A stretch of 5,776 nt of DNA, from positions 1-5,776 of the forward strand of contig LUCA01000066.1 in the NCBI GenBank assembly GCA_001593875.1, given 5' to 3'. This stretch comes from Candidatus Bathyarchaeota archaeon B23. Lineage in GTDB: Archaea; Thermoproteota; Bathyarchaeia; TCS64; B23. Below are positions 5,452 to 5,776 of the stretch, one piece after another. The first letter of the stretch is position 1. Each line of letters starts with the position of its first letter. The notes below the pieces were generated by a model, which was given only the letters and a program-made list of their open reading frames with translations, did no database searches and was not told the origin of the DNA. The position numbers were made by a program, and so were the translations under genes.

Positions 5452-5776
5452 ATGGTCTCCATCACCTTCCACGGCGGCGTGGGCGAGGTCGGCGGGAACA
5501 GGATACTCATCGAAGACGGGGAGACGAGGCTGTGGCTCGACTTCGGACGCTCCTTCTCAGCTGAGAGGCGCTTCTACGCCGGCTGGCTCCAGCCCAGGGG
5601 CCACAGCCACCTCCTCGACCTCCTGGAGTTCAACCTCATCCCCGGATTGAGGGGGCTCTACTCCCGGCGTCACCTAGAGGGGGGACGCCTCCCCTACGAG
5701 GAGCCGAGGTATGACGCCGTCTTCATCAGCCACGCCCACGCGGATCACGTGGACCACATAAGGTTTCTAGACCCCT
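5452..5776 (+). CDS. Metallo-beta-lactamase-fold RNase J/CPSF-like hydrolase, N-terminal part
   Basis: The first 108 residues of a protein that runs off the window. It opens with MVSITFHGGVGEVGGNRILI, the entry strand and glycine turn typical of nucleic-acid-processing metallo-beta-lactamases (RNase J and CPSF/Cft2-like groups). It then has LWLDFGRSFS and a long insertion with ERRFYAGWLQPRG and LIPGLRGLYSRR, and reaches VFISHAHADHVDHI at 91-104. The HAHADH motif at 95-100 is the HxHxDH zinc-binding signature. A role in RNA processing or decay is likely from family resemblance, but the later motifs (beta-CASP motifs, further histidines) are not in view, so an uncharacterised archaeal Cft2-like hydrolase is as likely as RNase J. 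ATG at 5452 is a good start because the fold begins directly; it lacks a ribosome binding site and may be translated from a nearly leaderless mRNA. Divergent from mobB. Confidence 0.85.
   Translation, partial: MVSITFHGGVGEVGGNRILIEDGETRLWLDFGRSFSAERRFYAGWLQPRGHSHLLDLLEFNLIPGLRGLYSRRHLEGGRLPYEEPRYDAVFISHAHADHVDHIRFLDP

Noticed and set aside
5374..5472. 33-residue upstream extension of MobB (MEGDGDHPSTANT...)
   Set aside because: It would overlap the start of the divergent MBL-fold gene and cover the promoter region, and the family fold begins at MPARVVAVVGYKSSGKT.
1..5776. CRISPR array, insertion sequence or phage/defence genes
   Set aside because: No direct repeats with regular spacers, transposase motifs or terminal inverted repeats were seen, and all genes have housekeeping or metabolic assignments.

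Overview
The window looks like chromosomal DNA from a GC-rich, probably thermophilic archaeon, most likely of the TACK group (Crenarchaeota and relatives). The signs are: a short XPF-type nuclease with no helicase domain; TATA boxes close to start codons; a tRNA gene with no encoded CCA; strong preference for AGG arginine codons; an F420-type luciferase-like protein; and an archaeal ArgRS, HtpX and MobB-FeS protein. The lineage is inferred from gene content, not from a marker phylogeny.

Layout: (1) 1-297 (+) is the 3' end of a luciferase-like (F420-dependent type) oxidoreductase. (2) 284-1229 (-) is htpX, a membrane zinc protease, convergent with gene 1 and overlapping it by 14 nt. Its N-terminus lies in another frame and it has its own TATA box with an inverted repeat. 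(3) 1283-3220 (-) is argS. (4) 3232-3304 (-) is tRNA-Arg(CCG), ending 11 nt before the argS ATG. (5) 3355-3856 (-) is a broken M20 metallopeptidase made only of its N- and C-terminal parts. (6) 3825-4622 (-) is an XPF/ERCC4 nuclease. (7) 4615-5373 (-) is a MobB GTPase fused to a 4Fe-4S domain. (8) 5452-end (+) is the start of a metallo-beta-lactamase-fold nuclease-like protein, divergent from mobB.

Genes (7), (6) and (5) overlap head to tail and are probably one transcript. The tRNA has its own TATA-like box, and tRNA-Arg plus argS look like a second unit in which an aminoacyl-tRNA synthetase is transcribed with one of its own substrates. htpX forms a third unit. No stretch over 300 nt lacks a gene, and I see no mobile element, CRISPR array or defence locus. 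The most notable points are the two disrupted genes (M20 deletion, htpX frameshift), the tRNA-Arg/argS coupling, the operator-like palindrome at the htpX promoter, and a substituted active-site motif in the XPF nuclease. I found nothing that amounts to a wholly new system.
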